In this document: one piece after another, positions 21,749-34,119 of the stretch
Position numbering within the stretch: position 1 is the stretch's first letter
Layout of the letters: the number at the start of each line of letters is the position of its first letter
DNA from: Undaria pinnatifida
Taxonomy: Eukaryota; Sar; Phaeophyceae; Laminariales; Alariaceae
Assembly: GCA_012845835.1 (NCBI GenBank)
Contig: JABAKD010000023.1
Span: 15,186,702-15,250,701 of the forward strand
Direction: 5' to 3'
Length of the DNA: 64,000 nucleotides
Made by a program: the position numbers and the translations under genes
Notes under the pieces: generated by a model
The model's input: the letters and a program-made list of their open reading frames with translations, nothing else
Databases searched by the model: none
Told to the model about the DNA's origin: nothing

Positions 21749-24700
21749 CTAGTCGGCCTGGTACCTTGCTACCCTGTCTGCGGTCTCCTTCCTACTTTCT
21801 ACCGCGGTTTCCCTTCTACTCCTCCTGTCCCCCCCCCTGCCCCCATACCCTTGTGCGGTGTTCCTTCTACCCCTCCTGCTGCCCCCCCTCCCCCCGTTCC
21901 CTTCGACACCACCCACGGCGGATGCGCGGCGCTGTCTACTCAGCTTTGCCTCATCCTCGTGCCACCTGCCCATGAACCGTTCAGCTGCTTCGAGGACCCC
22001 CCGGTACCACTTGCCCACCTTTTTTGCTGCAGTGGGCCACAGCGCGGTCCCAACTCCAAAAACTAAGGGGGAGTGTTCCGTTGATCCCTCGTTGGCTTTG
22101 AACACCCTAAGGTCCTCAGCTATGGCTCTAGGCCAAGTCTTGAGTTGTCCGCCTGGTTTCGGGTTCTCCCCACCAGCGATCGTCCCGAACATCAACCGAC
22201 GGGGCAGTCGCCCCTTGTGTTGTCGCACCAGGGCCCCGGCAAAGAAGAGCCGCCGTTTACGGATGGTCGTTTCGATGCTCTCGCATCGTGTCATCCTGAG
22301 GGCCTTCGCGTACGAGAGGGTGGTGTGGTCGGTGCGTAATCGGCGCTGGAAGCCAATGACTCGCAAAAGGACTTCGTGGTGGGCTGATCGGAGCTTGGCG
22401 AAGTGGTCCGCATTGAGGGTCCACGTCACACACCCGTACAGCAGGGTCTCAATGACCTCGACCTTCAGCATGCGGACTTTCAGACTAAGCGGGGCGGTCG
22501 TCCTGTCATACAATTCCGGGCCAAACCGTTTGAGGCATGCCCGCATGAGACGGATCCGTCGTTCGATTTCGAGCGAGAGGTCAGCGCTTTCGTGGATAAT
22601 GCCGCCTAGGTATAAAAACTGGGTCGTCTGTTTATACCTCTGGCCTGATGCTTCGATCGCGAGCGGTGGGGCGAGGGATGTCTGGTCCGGTGTTCGTAGC
22701 AGCATCGTCTCTGTCTTCTTTTCCGATACCGTGAGGCCTGCTGCTTCGAAGACAGTCACGATGACTGTCATCATTTTAGCAAGGCCTTCCGCCGACTTCG
22801 AAACAATTCCTGCGTCATCTGCGTACAACATGCCCCACACAGCCCTTTGCACGCATGCCAACGGTTCCTCTTTTCCGACTGCACTGCCCTCTTCGAGGTG
22901 AACCAAATCCCTTACGATGCTTTCGTCTTTGCTGAAGCGTACCAGCACGACGTGTATCGCAGCAGCGAAGAACACGTTGAACAGTAACGGTGATAGCACG
23001 CAGCCTTGCCGCAGCCCCTGGGTGACATTAAACGAATCCGAGTGCTCGCCGTCATCCGCACGCACGCGAGCCCGCATGCCTTCGTGGAAGTTGCGGATAA
23101 CTGTAAGCATCTTGGTTGGTACGCCAAGGCGTGTGAGTACCTCCCACAACAGTTCCCGGTCGACAGAGTCGTACGCTTTCTGCAGATCGATGAAGCACAT
23201 GTACAGGGGGGTTTTCCTCTGTCGTCCGAGCTCTTGCAACCGGCGCACGACAAACAGCATGTCGACCGTCGACCGTGCGGGACGGAAGCCGCACTGTTCT
23301 TCAGGAAGTATTTCTTCGGCCTCGCAGTAGTTGCTAAGGCGGGACGCAACGATTTTCAACAATATTTTGCCTGCGTGGGCAACAAGCGAGATCCCTCTGT
23401 AATTGTTGCAATCAGTTCGATCCTTTTTTTTGTGAAGGGTCTTGATGATAGCATCTTTCCATTGCTGGGGGACTTCGCCCGTTACCCACACGTTGACAAG
23501 GATATTGTGAAAACACTGGACGAAAGAGGGGTGGTCAAGTTTTAGTAGTTCGACCGGGAGACCGTCTGGTCCAACGGCTTTCCAATTTGACATGCCCTTA
23601 ATCGCATCCATCATCTCGCCCATGGATGGTTCATCTCCAAGCGATAGTTTAAGCGGTCGCGGTGGCAAGAGGTCGATGATCGTGGGATCGAGTTTCAGCG
23701 ATTTCGTGTTCAAGAGTTTGTGGTAGTGCCCCGCCCATCGTTCACGAATTCGCGCTTGATCCCGCAACAACGTGCCATCCTCGTCCATAATAAACTGCTC
23801 GCTCCTCGCTTTTGTACCTTGCAATCCCACCGTACTCTTCAGGTGCTTGTAGAACCCTCGTTGATCGTTACTCGCTAGGAGTCTCTCGGTTTCGGCGAGG
23901 TACTCTTCAAAGTACGCTTGTACTCCTGCGGCAACCACTTCCTGCAGATTCGCACACGCAGATCTCAATTTCTTCCACGCTACACTATCTCGGGGGTTGG
24001 CACGCAAGAACTGTCTCGCATCGTCCCTCGCTGTCCATGCTACTCTGAAAGCGGCCGAAGTTTCGGCAGGCTCGCACCAACCATGCCGGCGGTGGCGACG
24101 TGGTGGAGGTGGCACCTCTTTCTCTACAGCATCGATGATAGTCGTGGTGAAAAACTCAACCATGCCAGACGTGTTACGGGGCTGGAAAGGTTGGTTGAGA
24201 GTGGAAACAACCCTCGCGATTACTCGTTGGCGACGCTTTCCGTCGGATAAAAAAAGCTGCCTATCGAATTCTCGGCGTTTTGGGGGTTTCAGCATTTTTC
24301 TGTTGGACGAAAAGTGACCACTAAGTCGGACCTTGATGTACACAATGTTGTGGTCTGAATCGGCCTTAGCTGGTGGCGGAGGCTGTGGGATGACTTTAAC
24401 ATCATGTACTCTAGGTCGATGGGCTTGGCGGGTTAGGATGTAGTCTATCCTCTTACGGTCATTCGGGCTGGTGCCGTTGTACGTATGCGATATCCCACCC
24501 TTGCGCGTGCTGAAAAATGTGTTGGTGAGAGCTAGCTTGCAATTGGTAGCGAACGACAAAAGTCGTTTGCCATTATCGCTACGAGCATCTCGTCCGTATG
24601 CTCCAAGCACCCTACTTTCATCATCACCGCACCCTTCCATCCTCTGCCCAGTTCGCGCGTTAGCATCCATCAGTACAAACAAACACTCTTTAGTGGGGAT

Positions 24701-25477
24701 CTGTTCAACCAGGTCCTCCAGCTTTTGCCAGAAAATACCTTTCAGCTTGGTGTCTTTGGTATAATCAGTTGGGGCGTACGCAACGACGAAATTAACAGCA
24801 TCGCATCGACCATCCAACTCAAAGCGCATAGACATAAGCCGTTCGTCAATGAACTGCTGGGTGAACCTAGACTTACGGCATATTGAGTCCTTAACTGCTA
24901 GACCTACTCCGTACAGCCCTTGCCTCGCTGCTGTTTTTTCCTGACCTGAGCAAAAAACTTGGTATCCAGCTGCACTGAATCTCGTGTTGCCGGGCCGTCG
25001 AGTTTCCTGCAGGCCAATGAAGTCACAGCCGAGTTGCTGGCCTTTCGCCAGTACACGCTCGTCATGCCCATACCCGTTCTTCCCCTTTACGGCCAGGGTA
25101 CGCACGTTGTAGGTCGCTACCGCCACAAGTGCCGCCTTCCGTCTCTTACGAGTCTCGCGTGCTGCTTTCTCGGCCAGCCGACGAGAGGCTCGTCCCCTCC
25201 TCCGTTTCTGTTTCTGTTGTTTCTTTTTTCTCTCTATTAATGTGATGATTGTGGCTCTCCGTTTCGTAGCCCGGTTCGCGCCTTGGTTTCCGCTGGCTGG
25301 GTGCAGCCGTCCCAGCCAACGCCGACACTCCCATCCTTCCTGTCGTGCATGCGTACCCACGCGGTGGCCAGCCTCTCCACTCCCCAAGCTGCCCACGCTG
25401 CGCTCTCTGCTGTGGTGATGTACCCGTCCTGCCCCGGGGATGAACTCCTCGGCGTCGGGGTTAAAAAGAAAACCCAT
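21749..25477 (-). CDS. Non-LTR retrotransposon protein: endonuclease plus RT
   Basis: An intact frame of about 1242 residues from ATG 25477 (a GTG lies three codons upstream). Residues 1-110 are basic. An apurinic-type endonuclease domain follows at about 115-395: VATYNVRTL, FIGLQETRR, VAYAPTDY, DANARTG, RIDYIL and SDHNIVYIKV. The RT lies at about 615-900: AVGPDGLPVELLK, NNYRGISLV, EEQCGFRPARSTVDM, FIDLQKAYDSVDRELLW, GLRQGCVLSPLLFN and catalytic YADD. A CysHis-free C-terminal region and a Gly/Arg-rich tail end the protein. No RNase H is present. It nicks DNA and copies its own RNA by target-primed reverse transcription. No stop or frameshift was found, so the copy may be recently active. Confidence 0.92.
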   Translation of the reverse strand: MGFLFNPDAEEFIPGAGRVHHHSRERSVGSLGSGEAGHRVGTHARQEGWECRRWLGRLHPASGNQGANRATKRRATIITLIERKKKQQKQKRRRGRASRRLAEKAARETRKRRKAALVAVATYNVRTLAVKGKNGYGHDERVLAKGQQLGCDFIGLQETRRPGNTRFSAAGYQVFCSGQEKTAARQGLYGVGLAVKDSICRKSRFTQQFIDERLMSMRFELDGRCDAVNFVVAYAPTDYTKDTKLKGIFWQKLEDLVEQIPTKECLFVLMDANARTGQRMEGCGDDESRVLGAYGRDARSDNGKRLLSFATNCKLALTNTFFSTRKGGISHTYNGTSPNDRKRIDYILTRQAHRPRVHDVKVIPQPPPPAKADSDHNIVYIKVRLSGHFSSNRKMLKPPKRREFDRQLFLSDGKRRQRVIARVVSTLNQPFQPRNTSGMVEFFTTTIIDAVEKEVPPPPRRHRRHGWCEPAETSAAFRVAWTARDDARQFLRANPRDSVAWKKLRSACANLQEVVAAGVQAYFEEYLAETERLLASNDQRGFYKHLKSTVGLQGTKARSEQFIMDEDGTLLRDQARIRERWAGHYHKLLNTKSLKLDPTIIDLLPPRPLKLSLGDEPSMGEMMDAIKGMSNWKAVGPDGLPVELLKLDHPSFVQCFHNILVNVWVTGEVPQQWKDAIIKTLHKKKDRTDCNNYRGISLVAHAGKILLKIVASRLSNYCEAEEILPEEQCGFRPARSTVDMLFVVRRLQELGRQRKTPLYMCFIDLQKAYDSVDRELLWEVLTRLGVPTKMLTVIRNFHEGMRARVRADDGEHSDSFNVTQGLRQGCVLSPLLFNVFFAAAIHVVLVRFSKDESIVRDLVHLEEGSAVGKEEPLACVQRAVWGMLYADDAGIVSKSAEGLAKMMTVIVTVFEAAGLTVSEKKTETMLLRTPDQTSLAPPLAIEASGQRYKQTTQFLYLGGIIHESADLSLEIERRIRLMRACLKRFGPELYDRTTAPLSLKVRMLKVEVIETLLYGCVTWTLNADHFAKLRSAHHEVLLRVIGFQRRLRTDHTTLSYAKALRMTRCESIETTIRKRRLFFAGALVRQHKGRLPRRLMFGTIAGGENPKPGGQLKTWPRAIAEDLRVFKANEGSTEHSPLVFGVGTALWPTAAKKVGKWYRGVLEAAERFMGRWHEDEAKLSRQRRASAVGGVEGNGGRGGSRRGRRNTAQGYGGRGGDRRSRRETAVESRKETADRVARYQAD

Positions 25478-26762
25478 CACCACCACCCCACGCGGTCCTT
25501 AGAGTGAGCAGTTCACTAGCCAGACCGCGCAAGGTTCCCTCTCTACCCAGCCCGAGGCTCGATGCCCGTGTGACTGCCGCTAGACCGCTGCAGGTCCTCG
25601 CGGGCTTCCTCGGCCCACCCCAAGGACGGGGCAGGCCGAAGGCAGGTTGTAGATGGTGTACAGTCAGTTGCAGGTAGTGGACTTTAGCTTTATGAAAATA
25701 CATCATATGAACTGTCGCGTTTCTGTCTAGGCTTTGTCTTGATTCTAGAGTGGTACAGCAGCAGTAGTTGACTGACGTAGCGATGCTCGAGCGATGACAT
25801 GTTATTATTTGAGGCTGTGAGACGATCATTTTCTTTCGAATTCTTTGCGGTCTAGTATTAGTTTTTCGCGTTAAATCATAGCAAAGGGCAGAGTAGCTTG
25901 AGCAGAGGGGCGGGCAGGATAAATGCTTGTGCCTGTCCCCCAGCCCCTCTGGCCCCAACAACCGGCAAATGTGGTTGCGTGTGGTATGGTAGCTCTGCTG
26001 GTCAACATATTACTAGGCACGGGATGCAGGGTGCTTGACGGGTGATGATAGATGATGTCAGCAGTAGCTAGCGCTTGCTTGCGACAGCCATATTTTCTGT
26101 CTGTCGTATGTAAAGCAGTTTAGTACTTTGATTCATTTTCAATCAACCATTTTTCCTCACGCATCAAAGAGGGAAGGAATTGAGAACGAATTCGCCATCT
26201 CCGAAAGATAATACTCCGGAGTATTTGATTTCGGTTGTGTGCCGAGTATTTTCCTAACAAACTTCCTGGTACGATATCGTACGTCATCCGGTTTTACAGA
26301 TAAATTGGTGACGGCTGATGGCTGTAGGGGTATCGTTAGTACCAGTAGTACTATATTTTAGGTACGTGTAGTGGTACTCCGAGTGGGGGATGCGTGGTTG
26401 GTCGGTGTTGGGAAGCGTGCTCCTCATGGGTTCCGGTGCCCTTGTTTGGTCTTCTCTCCTAATGGCTCGCTGGATAGACTCAAAAGCTTATACATTATTT
26501 CCTCTACATTAAACTCTAAAAGACAGACAAAACATGCCTTTGGCACATGGTAGCGCAGGACAAAGCAAGTAGAGCAGGTAGAGCAGGTAGTGAGATGTGG
26601 GGCGTCCTGCTTGTCCCATCATCGTCACCTACATTATCGCCCATCTATGATGGCCTTGACGTGAATGTAACATCTAAAGTCACGTGGTTTCACCTCAACC
26701 ATGACATGGCTTCACGTCGAATCTATAAAGCTATCCTTCTACGGAGGGCACTCCATTACACT
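25478..26762. other. LINE 5' flank and unassigned sequence
   Basis: The 5' UTR probably lies within 25478-25640. The rest shows no gene. It includes two perfect palindromes, AATACTCCGGAGTATT (26210-26225) and GTACGATATCGTAC (26269-26282), and a TATAAAG at about 26726, 40 bp before the next terminal motif. A 166-codon minus-strand frame at 25461-25961 has no recognisable domain and partly overlaps the LINE. Confidence 0.4.
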
Positions 26763-26912
26763 AGGCCACCCTGAATAGTCGTAGATGCAGGTCACCTGCC
26801 CATCAAAGAATGTCAAGAAAACATCCAGAATTGGGAAGGGGATCGAAGATGCGGCTATTCGAAACAAACGAAAATGAGGCTATAGATTCCCCCACACCTC
26901 GTAATAATGAGG
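26763..26912. repeat. Conserved terminal motif, copy 2
   Basis: The same motif as at 178-325, with GAATAGTCG at 26773-26781 and CGGCTATTC at 26852-26860. The inner pair is GGTC against GATC (26841-26844), which still pairs through one G-U. The upstream flank differs from copies 1 and 4, so the motif marks a real boundary. Confidence 0.6.
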
Positions 26913-29900
26913 CTTAAACGCCTCATTGCAAGATATGCAACCCTATGATGGAGCTCACAACCGTGAGAGCTCGAGAAAGGGTATGTACCTACGGTATACC
27001 AGTAGCAATCGGCCTACGAAAACACGAAGGGCGTGGCCACTGAGCGCAAGGATGCGAAGGGGGCCAAAGAAGAAGGTATAGACGCGGAAACCAAGTCAGA
27101 AGAGAAGAAGGGAACACGTGTCACGCTGTGGAGGCCAGACGAGTTTACGGCCTGAAGCGTAGTGCCGAAGGGGCGGGCGGTCGGTCCATTTGCCGAAAGA
27201 CAAGAGAGAAATAAAGGAACACTGCCTAACAGAACATCAGAGTCCGCTACGTTGGACATGGACACCTGACGTGGGGCCATCGCTTGGACGGTGAAAGAGA
27301 AACAACCAAGACGCGAAGAAGTACGCAAGCGTCGGGCCATTAATCGAAAGGCAGAAGAGAAAGAGCCTGAAACAAGAGAAAAAAAAAAACAGTGCCTAAA
27401 ATAATGTCAGGGTCCGCAAGGTTGGACCTGGGAGGCTGACGTGGGACCATTGGTCGAAAGGCAAAACTATAAATAACCAGTACGCTGATGTGTAACGGAA
27501 GCACAGGGGCCGTAACGTGGGACCTAGGAGGCCAGCATAAGGCCCTTGGTCGAACTGTAGAACGGAAAACCGAGGCTACCAAAACAAATCGCGAAAACGC
27601 AGTGAAAGACAACACCGCAGTGAAATACAACACCTAAACAGTGGCACAGAAAACACCAAAATGATGGTACTGGAGGCGCGTGAGATACGCCGGAAAGCTT
27701 CACCGGGGGGCAACAGTGGAGTACCCTTGAAAGCTATCTGGGTACAGTGCCATGAAAACGGGAAGAAATATGTGGTGAGGTCACCTAGCCAAAGCTATAC
27801 GCAAACAAGGACGAAACTGAAACGTAGACACCAGAAAGACGGAAGGCACTATCGGAAGCCGGAAAGAGAGTCGACATATGACACCTTGAGAGGCTAACTA
27901 ATAACGGGAGCAATGCCAGCAAACGTAGCGAGGCTATTCAACCATAACAAAGCAAGCCAAAAACGGGGTCAACACGAGGATACTCGTTTAGCTCGAAGCA
28001 GCGCTGAAAGTGTCTAGCTCCAGAAAGAACGCAGGGAACAGAGAAGAAATTATGAAGCAAGCCGCAGCTAGGTACTATACGTCGGGAACGCGGGGTCGCT
28101 AACGTGGAGCAACCCTAAAAAGGTAACCGAGAAAAATGCACGCAAAAACAGGAAAAAGGCAAATCGTGTCGTAGCAACGTACTGCAGTCTGACAAAAAGA
28201 AGGAGAGTCCATAGAAAGGGACCTTGAAAGGCTGCTTTAAGAAAACGGGCAACACTAGGTACGTAGCGAAGGAATTTCTCCGAGAACGATTTCGCCGAAA
28301 AAAAAACCAACACGAAAGGGGGTCAACAGGGAACGATCTATATGGGCTGCGAAGCCAAACTGGAGTCAAAACGTGGGCCCGATGCGTCAAGTACGCCAAC
28401 AAGCCAAGAGCAAAACGGGGGCCAAGAGGGGACGGCCTGTGGACTGCACAGTCCCGACGGGCTGTAAACCCATGATTAAGGCCGGTGTAGTTGGACCCTA
28501 TGGGCAGGTATGCCGAAAAGAAACAAGAAAAAGGGGAGACCTGTTGGCTGCAAAGCCAAGACGGGGATCAGCGTGATTGGACCGTAGGGACATGGGTGCC
28601 GAGAAAAAAAGGTAAGAAATAGTGGTCCAGGGGAATAGATCCGCTGGCTACAAAGCAAGAACGGAGCCCGACAGCAAGGGGCTCTTAGGGGCAGGTACAA
28701 CCAAACAAAGTAGTGGCCAAAGAGAACCGACAGATGGGCTGGAGAGTCAGCACGGGACCGCTAAAGTGGAACCTAAGGGGGGCTCTCAATGTGAAGCCAG
28801 TGGTCGACGACATGGGACCATAGACAGTAGCAATAGCTGGAATGCCGTAATACCAAGTGGCTGGGGCTAAAGTGCAGCGACGTCAGTCGTGGGAAGAAGT
28901 ACGCCAAGAAGCAAGAAAGGTCCAACAACAAAAAGGAGGGATGCCAAGGGGCAAGGAAAGTCCAACAGCAACAAGAACGGAGGTAATGCCTCGCGAAAAA
29001 CGAAGCGAATAACGCGGAAAGCATCCACGTTGTCACCAATCGCATAAGGCGAGGTGGGAACGACACGATAGAAAACCTCGACATGGTTCGGAAACGCCAT
29101 GGTTCCTCGGTGTGCACGAAACGTGGGCAGGCTACATCGGCGGTAGAAGGCGGAAGCAAAACCACAAAGGCGAACACTCGCCGTATTGTAGAAAATTGGA
29201 ACAACTTGGGCGCGAGTTCAGGATCAAGGCGCCCATGAAGGTCACCGAAAAACGAACAAGTGCCATACTTTGAATGCGGCAAAGACAGAAGGCATACTAC
29301 TACGTTAAAACGTTGTTGGGGGCTCAATGATACTGAGACTGTAAGGGAATACTTTGGGGGGCCACAAGGCGATAACACTGACGATACTGGTAACTACCAG
29401 GTAGAATTGTACTGAGACAGTAGGGTCCAAAGCTAATACGCGCACTAAGCGTTCACGAAAAAATTCTCCCAGAAGAAAGGAGATAAGGCTACTACGGTCG
29501 GTCGTTTGCTGCGCACAGCGATAACCACTGAGGAGCAAGCGTGCCCAGAAATACCAAAAAAGAAAACAAATAATACCCGCGTTGCATGGACGCAAAAGCG
29601 GAATGTATCGGTTCCGAAAATTCACGAACGCCAGAGTCGGGAGGAAATACGTTCCGAAAACGCACACACTGCAGAGAGGAGGGGGTGTACGTTCCCATCC
29701 GGCACATAGTGCAGGGGGAGGGGAAACCAAGATAGAAAAACCGAGCTAACACGATATTAATTTCAACCCATACCGTGAGAACGGTAAAAACAGGGTCTTA
29801 ACACAACGGAGAGCTCAGAAACTCTGCGAAAGAGCACGCACATGGTGCAGACGATATCTCGGCTGAGAAGGAATCAGGCGAAACTATTACGATATCGCGG

Positions 29901-30249
29901 GCTGATACCGTAAGCCGGACAGAGGAAGGGGGCAAATGACGTACAACTCTAAAAAATGCTAGCGGGGCGCATGCACAACGTGCAAGCGAAGTTCAGGCTA
30001 ATGAGGATCAAGCGAAACTACCATGGTTTCGGGGGATGATACTATAAAGAAGCTTAGAGAGGGGGGGGGTCGTGAACAAACGACGGACCCGAAAATACTA
30101 GCAAAAAGTTGATGTCGGGAAACTCTGAAAATGTGGCCGACTATAAAGCCATTCCTGTTGGAAACTAAGCCACGAAAAATGGGGGAAAACATACGCGAAA
30201 GCACTTGGATGTCCAATCGAGACGAGGGGACTTGTGCAGGGCGATACGA

Positions 30250-30620
30250 CGCAGACAAGGTGGACAACACACCTCAACAAGCACCTACGACGTGCGTAGG
30301 GCAGAAAACAGAGGAAGGGCCAGAGCACATACCACGTATACCACAGTGGTAACAGAACAAATACGACGCCTCAAGGATGACGTACGTAGTGCAAAAGGGT
30401 CGGGGAAGGGCTAAGACATATATGCCATAGCGGTAAGAATCCAAATATGACGCCTCAATAAGTACCAATGACGTACGTAGTGCAAAAGGCAGAAGAAGAG
30501 CCAAGATGGGCATACCACAGCAGGTTTGGAGCCATATACGATGCCCAAATATGCACCTATTCCGTACGTAGTGCAGAAAGCGAGAGAAAGGTCAACAAAA
30601 AAAAATTACCATAGCGGGTT
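30250..30620 (+). repeat. Tandem repeat, copy B of the 92-105 bp array
   Basis: This matches 3680-4065. One unit lacks the AATAAGCACCTA part (30363-30386), so copy B has a deletion within a single unit relative to copy A. Confidence 0.55.
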
Positions 30621-32044
30621 TGCGGAGTGCGAAACAAGAATACGCTAAACCGACGAGAGGAAACGAAAACACGGCAGGTTTGAGCCAAGTTACGAAAACA
30701 GGGCAAGCTGAACCGGCACAACAGGAAAACGGAGCCATCTTAACTTTTCGGCCTGGTTACGAAAATGGAGCCAGCTAAATCAGTGGCTGGAAGGCCAGGG
30801 TAGCACACCGACGCAAGCACGCAAACATATGTGCTCGTCAAAAGTGGAACAGCCCGAAAAGTCAGGGTATCACACCGACACAAGCACGCGAACATATGTG
30901 CTGTTCAAAAGTGTGACTACCCGAAAAGTCAAGGCAAAGAAGAGGCACCTTGAAAAGAACTGAACAACAAAATCAAACCCAAAAAAGAAAATCAAGAAGC
31001 CAATGCGCACGAAACAAATCCCATAAAAAAAAAAAAAAACTCAAGAAGGAACTAAAAAAACACGGTTAGGGGGAGGGACAACAAGGCAAAAGGGTAAGTG
31101 AGACTCAACGCGATAATACCCTGGCTGCAGATATCCCTGTCGCGTGGCGTGGTAGGCACGCTGGTCCGTAGATGGTGCTCCGCGAAGATGTACAGTAGAC
31201 ACGCCGTAGGTTAATGTTGGAACCGGGTGGTGTAGGGTCTGACGAAAAATCCGATGAAACGCGGCTGGTGGTCGTACTAGGCTGTGCTGCAGCGCTCCGA
31301 TCGCGAGACAGTGACGTCGTGGTGTTCGCGGAAGACGTGGTAGGAGCGCTGGAGACGGATGATGGTCCAGTAGAACGCGTTGAAAAGCTCCAAGCACGAA
31401 CCGGTGAGGACGGGTTGTTTGCGGACGATGCGGTCGGAGCTCTTTGACGGAAGAAGACGAGGCTGCAGTAGCTCAGCATGGTAGGTTGAAGAAGGTGGCG
31501 GATAGCGTACGCGGTAGTGAAATGTGCGTGTTCCGCAGCGTACATGTAGGCGCAAGCGTTGACGCTGTAGTAGTCCTTTAAAGTGAGCCTGTGGAGATGC
31601 CTGCGGTTCTCGCGGTGGTGGAGTTCGCTTTGTACGCGGCGAGGATACTGGCGTGGTTGCTGGAATAGGCGGTAGAGAAGACCCGAAGTTGCCGGCGATG
31701 GCTGTGATGCCGGGGCGGTTAGTAGCGGACTGAAGGAGCAAACCTACCGGCGCGGTGGCTGCAGGAGTCGGCGAAATATGTCCCAGCTGGTCGGCGCTGA
31801 CGATGCGATGACGCCGGAGTCGGTGGTAGTGGCCAAGGAGAGGGCGCCTCGCCGCTGGTAGCGGTTTGAAGCGGCAGGCCCATCGGTGCATGGCTGCAGA
31901 AGTTGGTGAAATAATTCCCAGATTGTCGGAGTAGATGGTGGCGACAACGCCGGGGCCGGTGGTAGTGGCCAAAAAGAAAAGGCTGCCTTGACGTTGGTAG
32001 TGGCTTGAAGGAGAAAGACATCGAATGATGAAGTCGCGGAAGGC

Positions 32045-32440
32045 GAAGGTGGAGCTCAGGTGAAAGGTGTAGCTCTGACAAAGGTGGAGCTCTGGTCGCG
32101 AAGCTCGGGTGACGACGAAGCTCTGGTGAAACGTGGAACTCCGGTGAACGTGGAGCTCTGGTCGCGAAGCTCAGGTGACGATGGAGCTCAGGTGACGATG
32201 GAGCTCTGGTGGCAAATCTCAGGTGACGATGGAGCTCTGGTGAAAGGTGGAACTCCGTTGAAGGTGGAGCTCTGGTCGCGAAGCTCAGGTGACGACGAAG
32301 CTCAGGTGACGATGGAGCTCAGGTGGCAAAGCTCAGCTGACGACGAAGCTCAGGTGACGATGGAGCTCTGGTGGCAAAGCTCAGCTGACGACAAAGTTCA
32401 GGTGACAATGGAGCTCTGGTCGCGGTGTTCGCGCGGCGAT
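32045..32440 (+). repeat. GGAGCTCTGGT minisatellite (copy B)
   Basis: The counterpart of 5446-5830. The ELWWQSSADD-type subunit, with GGTGGCAAAGCTCAGCTGACGA, is amplified here to several copies and nearly absent from copy A. The plus-strand frame 32060-32638 stays open across it and into unique sequence, but has no start context or domain that would support a gene. Confidence 0.65.
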
Positions 32441-34110
32441 GGGGGGGGTTTGATGATCTTAGAAGTGTTGCCACAGGTACTGGCGAGAAAAATCGTAGTC
32501 GGAAGGGCAGCGCACAGTTTCCAGCGACGGCTGTGGATCGATGACGGCTCCGGGAAAATAATGGTCCGACGAAGAATGAGAAGGGCCAAAAAGGGATGCG
32601 CCATTGGTGGGCGCTGGGGAGAACGAAGGACGGCCTGAAAGCCGATCCAGGAGGAGCGCCAGCGTCCTCGGCGCCTTTCTCGGAGCTGGCTTAGCGAACC
32701 GGAGGCGATGTCATGGGCCGAAATATACCCGACGGAGGCTTTGGCGCGGAGAAGGGGTCGACGGGTTGTTTTGGTATTGTCCGCAACGGTGAGTTGCCGA
32801 AAGTATTTCCAGAGAATCGTGGTGCATGGGGCAGGAGGGAGGGGGTTTGAGCCCACCCAAGTCAATGCCTAACAGGAAGGGTGCACGGTTTGCGCGTCGC
32901 CGGTGGATGGGGGCGGATAGTGATGGTGGGTCGAAAGGGAGGGAGAACTAGCCCACCCAAAACGATACCCGGGATGGGATGCTGACATCTTTCGACGTGG
33001 GCAGCAAAGAGGCCGTGGAAGGGCCCGATTTCTGGCTAAAAAGGTCCCATACGTACCAGGCTCGGAAGGTTCAAGAGCCCGAGGCGAAAAAAAAATAACA
33101 AACTCGGAAAAAGAGAGCGGTGGAATGGTAGAGGTGGGTCGTAGAGGAGAGGTAGCGAGCCCACCCAAACCGATAGTCGGTTCGAAACGCTCATACCCGG
33201 GAAAAAAAAAATCAACTCAAACTCAGAAGATGGGAGCGGCGGGATGTGGTGGTGGGTTGGGAGGGGCGGGGGAACGAGCCCACCCAAGCCGATGCTCGGC
33301 TCGGAGAGGTCATAACCGGAAAGGAACAAAACCACAGGTTCAGATGGTAAACCTATAGGAATGTTAGGGTAGGGGGGAGTAGCGACAGTGGCGTCACAGA
33401 GATGCCTTCAGGGACGAGTAGGGGTTGCCTAGGTTCAGGTGGTGAACCTACAGGACTGTTGAGGCAAAAGGGGGGTGGCGGTATTGGTGTCGGATGGGGA
33501 TTCGCGACCGTTGGGTTGGAGGGGAACTGTTCGGTGTTCACTGGCAACGGAAACAGAATCAGTCGATGGTCGTCCGTGGTTGTGTCGTCGAGGAAATCTG
33601 AAGGGCCGTTGGTGGCAAGGATCCGGTTAATGGGGGGGGAGCTAACGAGCTGGCTCGGGAGCGATAAACCGTGGGTTTGTTGTGGCTGGGGAAACCAGGG
33701 CACGCTGGTGGGTAAACGGAAAAGTTGGCCGGGAGGTACCGTTGGTGGCCTGGTATAGGCGGGATGGTTTGGGCCAGGGTAGCCGTGAAAAGGGCTCCAA
33801 CGTTCGCAGAAAAGAGAACTAACCAGACCTTGAGCGGGAGGGCGGTTGCTTCCTCCAGAGGGTCGGCGGAGACCGGAGCAAGGCGACTCTGTGGTAACAC
33901 GTCGGGGTGGAGAATGGCTTGAGGGATTCGGCAGGTGCGCCTCGGTGGCAATGGAGGGGGCCGGGACAGAGGTGTTCCGTGGAAACCGGTCGCGTTGAAG
34001 GGGGGGCGCGGCAGAGTTGTTCTGTCGCGTTGGAAAGGGTCGGAACGAGGTCGGTAGTAGGTGGGTTCGGTGAGAAATGCCGAGACCGAAAGGGGATGAC
34101 TCGTTTGCAA
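32440..34110 (-). pseudogene. Gypsy linker-region remnant in copy B
   Basis: The minus-strand segment near 32640-32720 aligns with the Gypsy linker at 53185-53300 (shared CAGCTCCGAGAA, GGCGCTCCTCCTGG and TCGGCTT blocks). The AGCCCACCCAA-type block recurs at about 32850, 32949, 33159 and 33278. The frame is broken in several places and no catalytic domain is present. Confidence 0.5.
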
Positions 34111-34119
34111 CGCGGCGGG

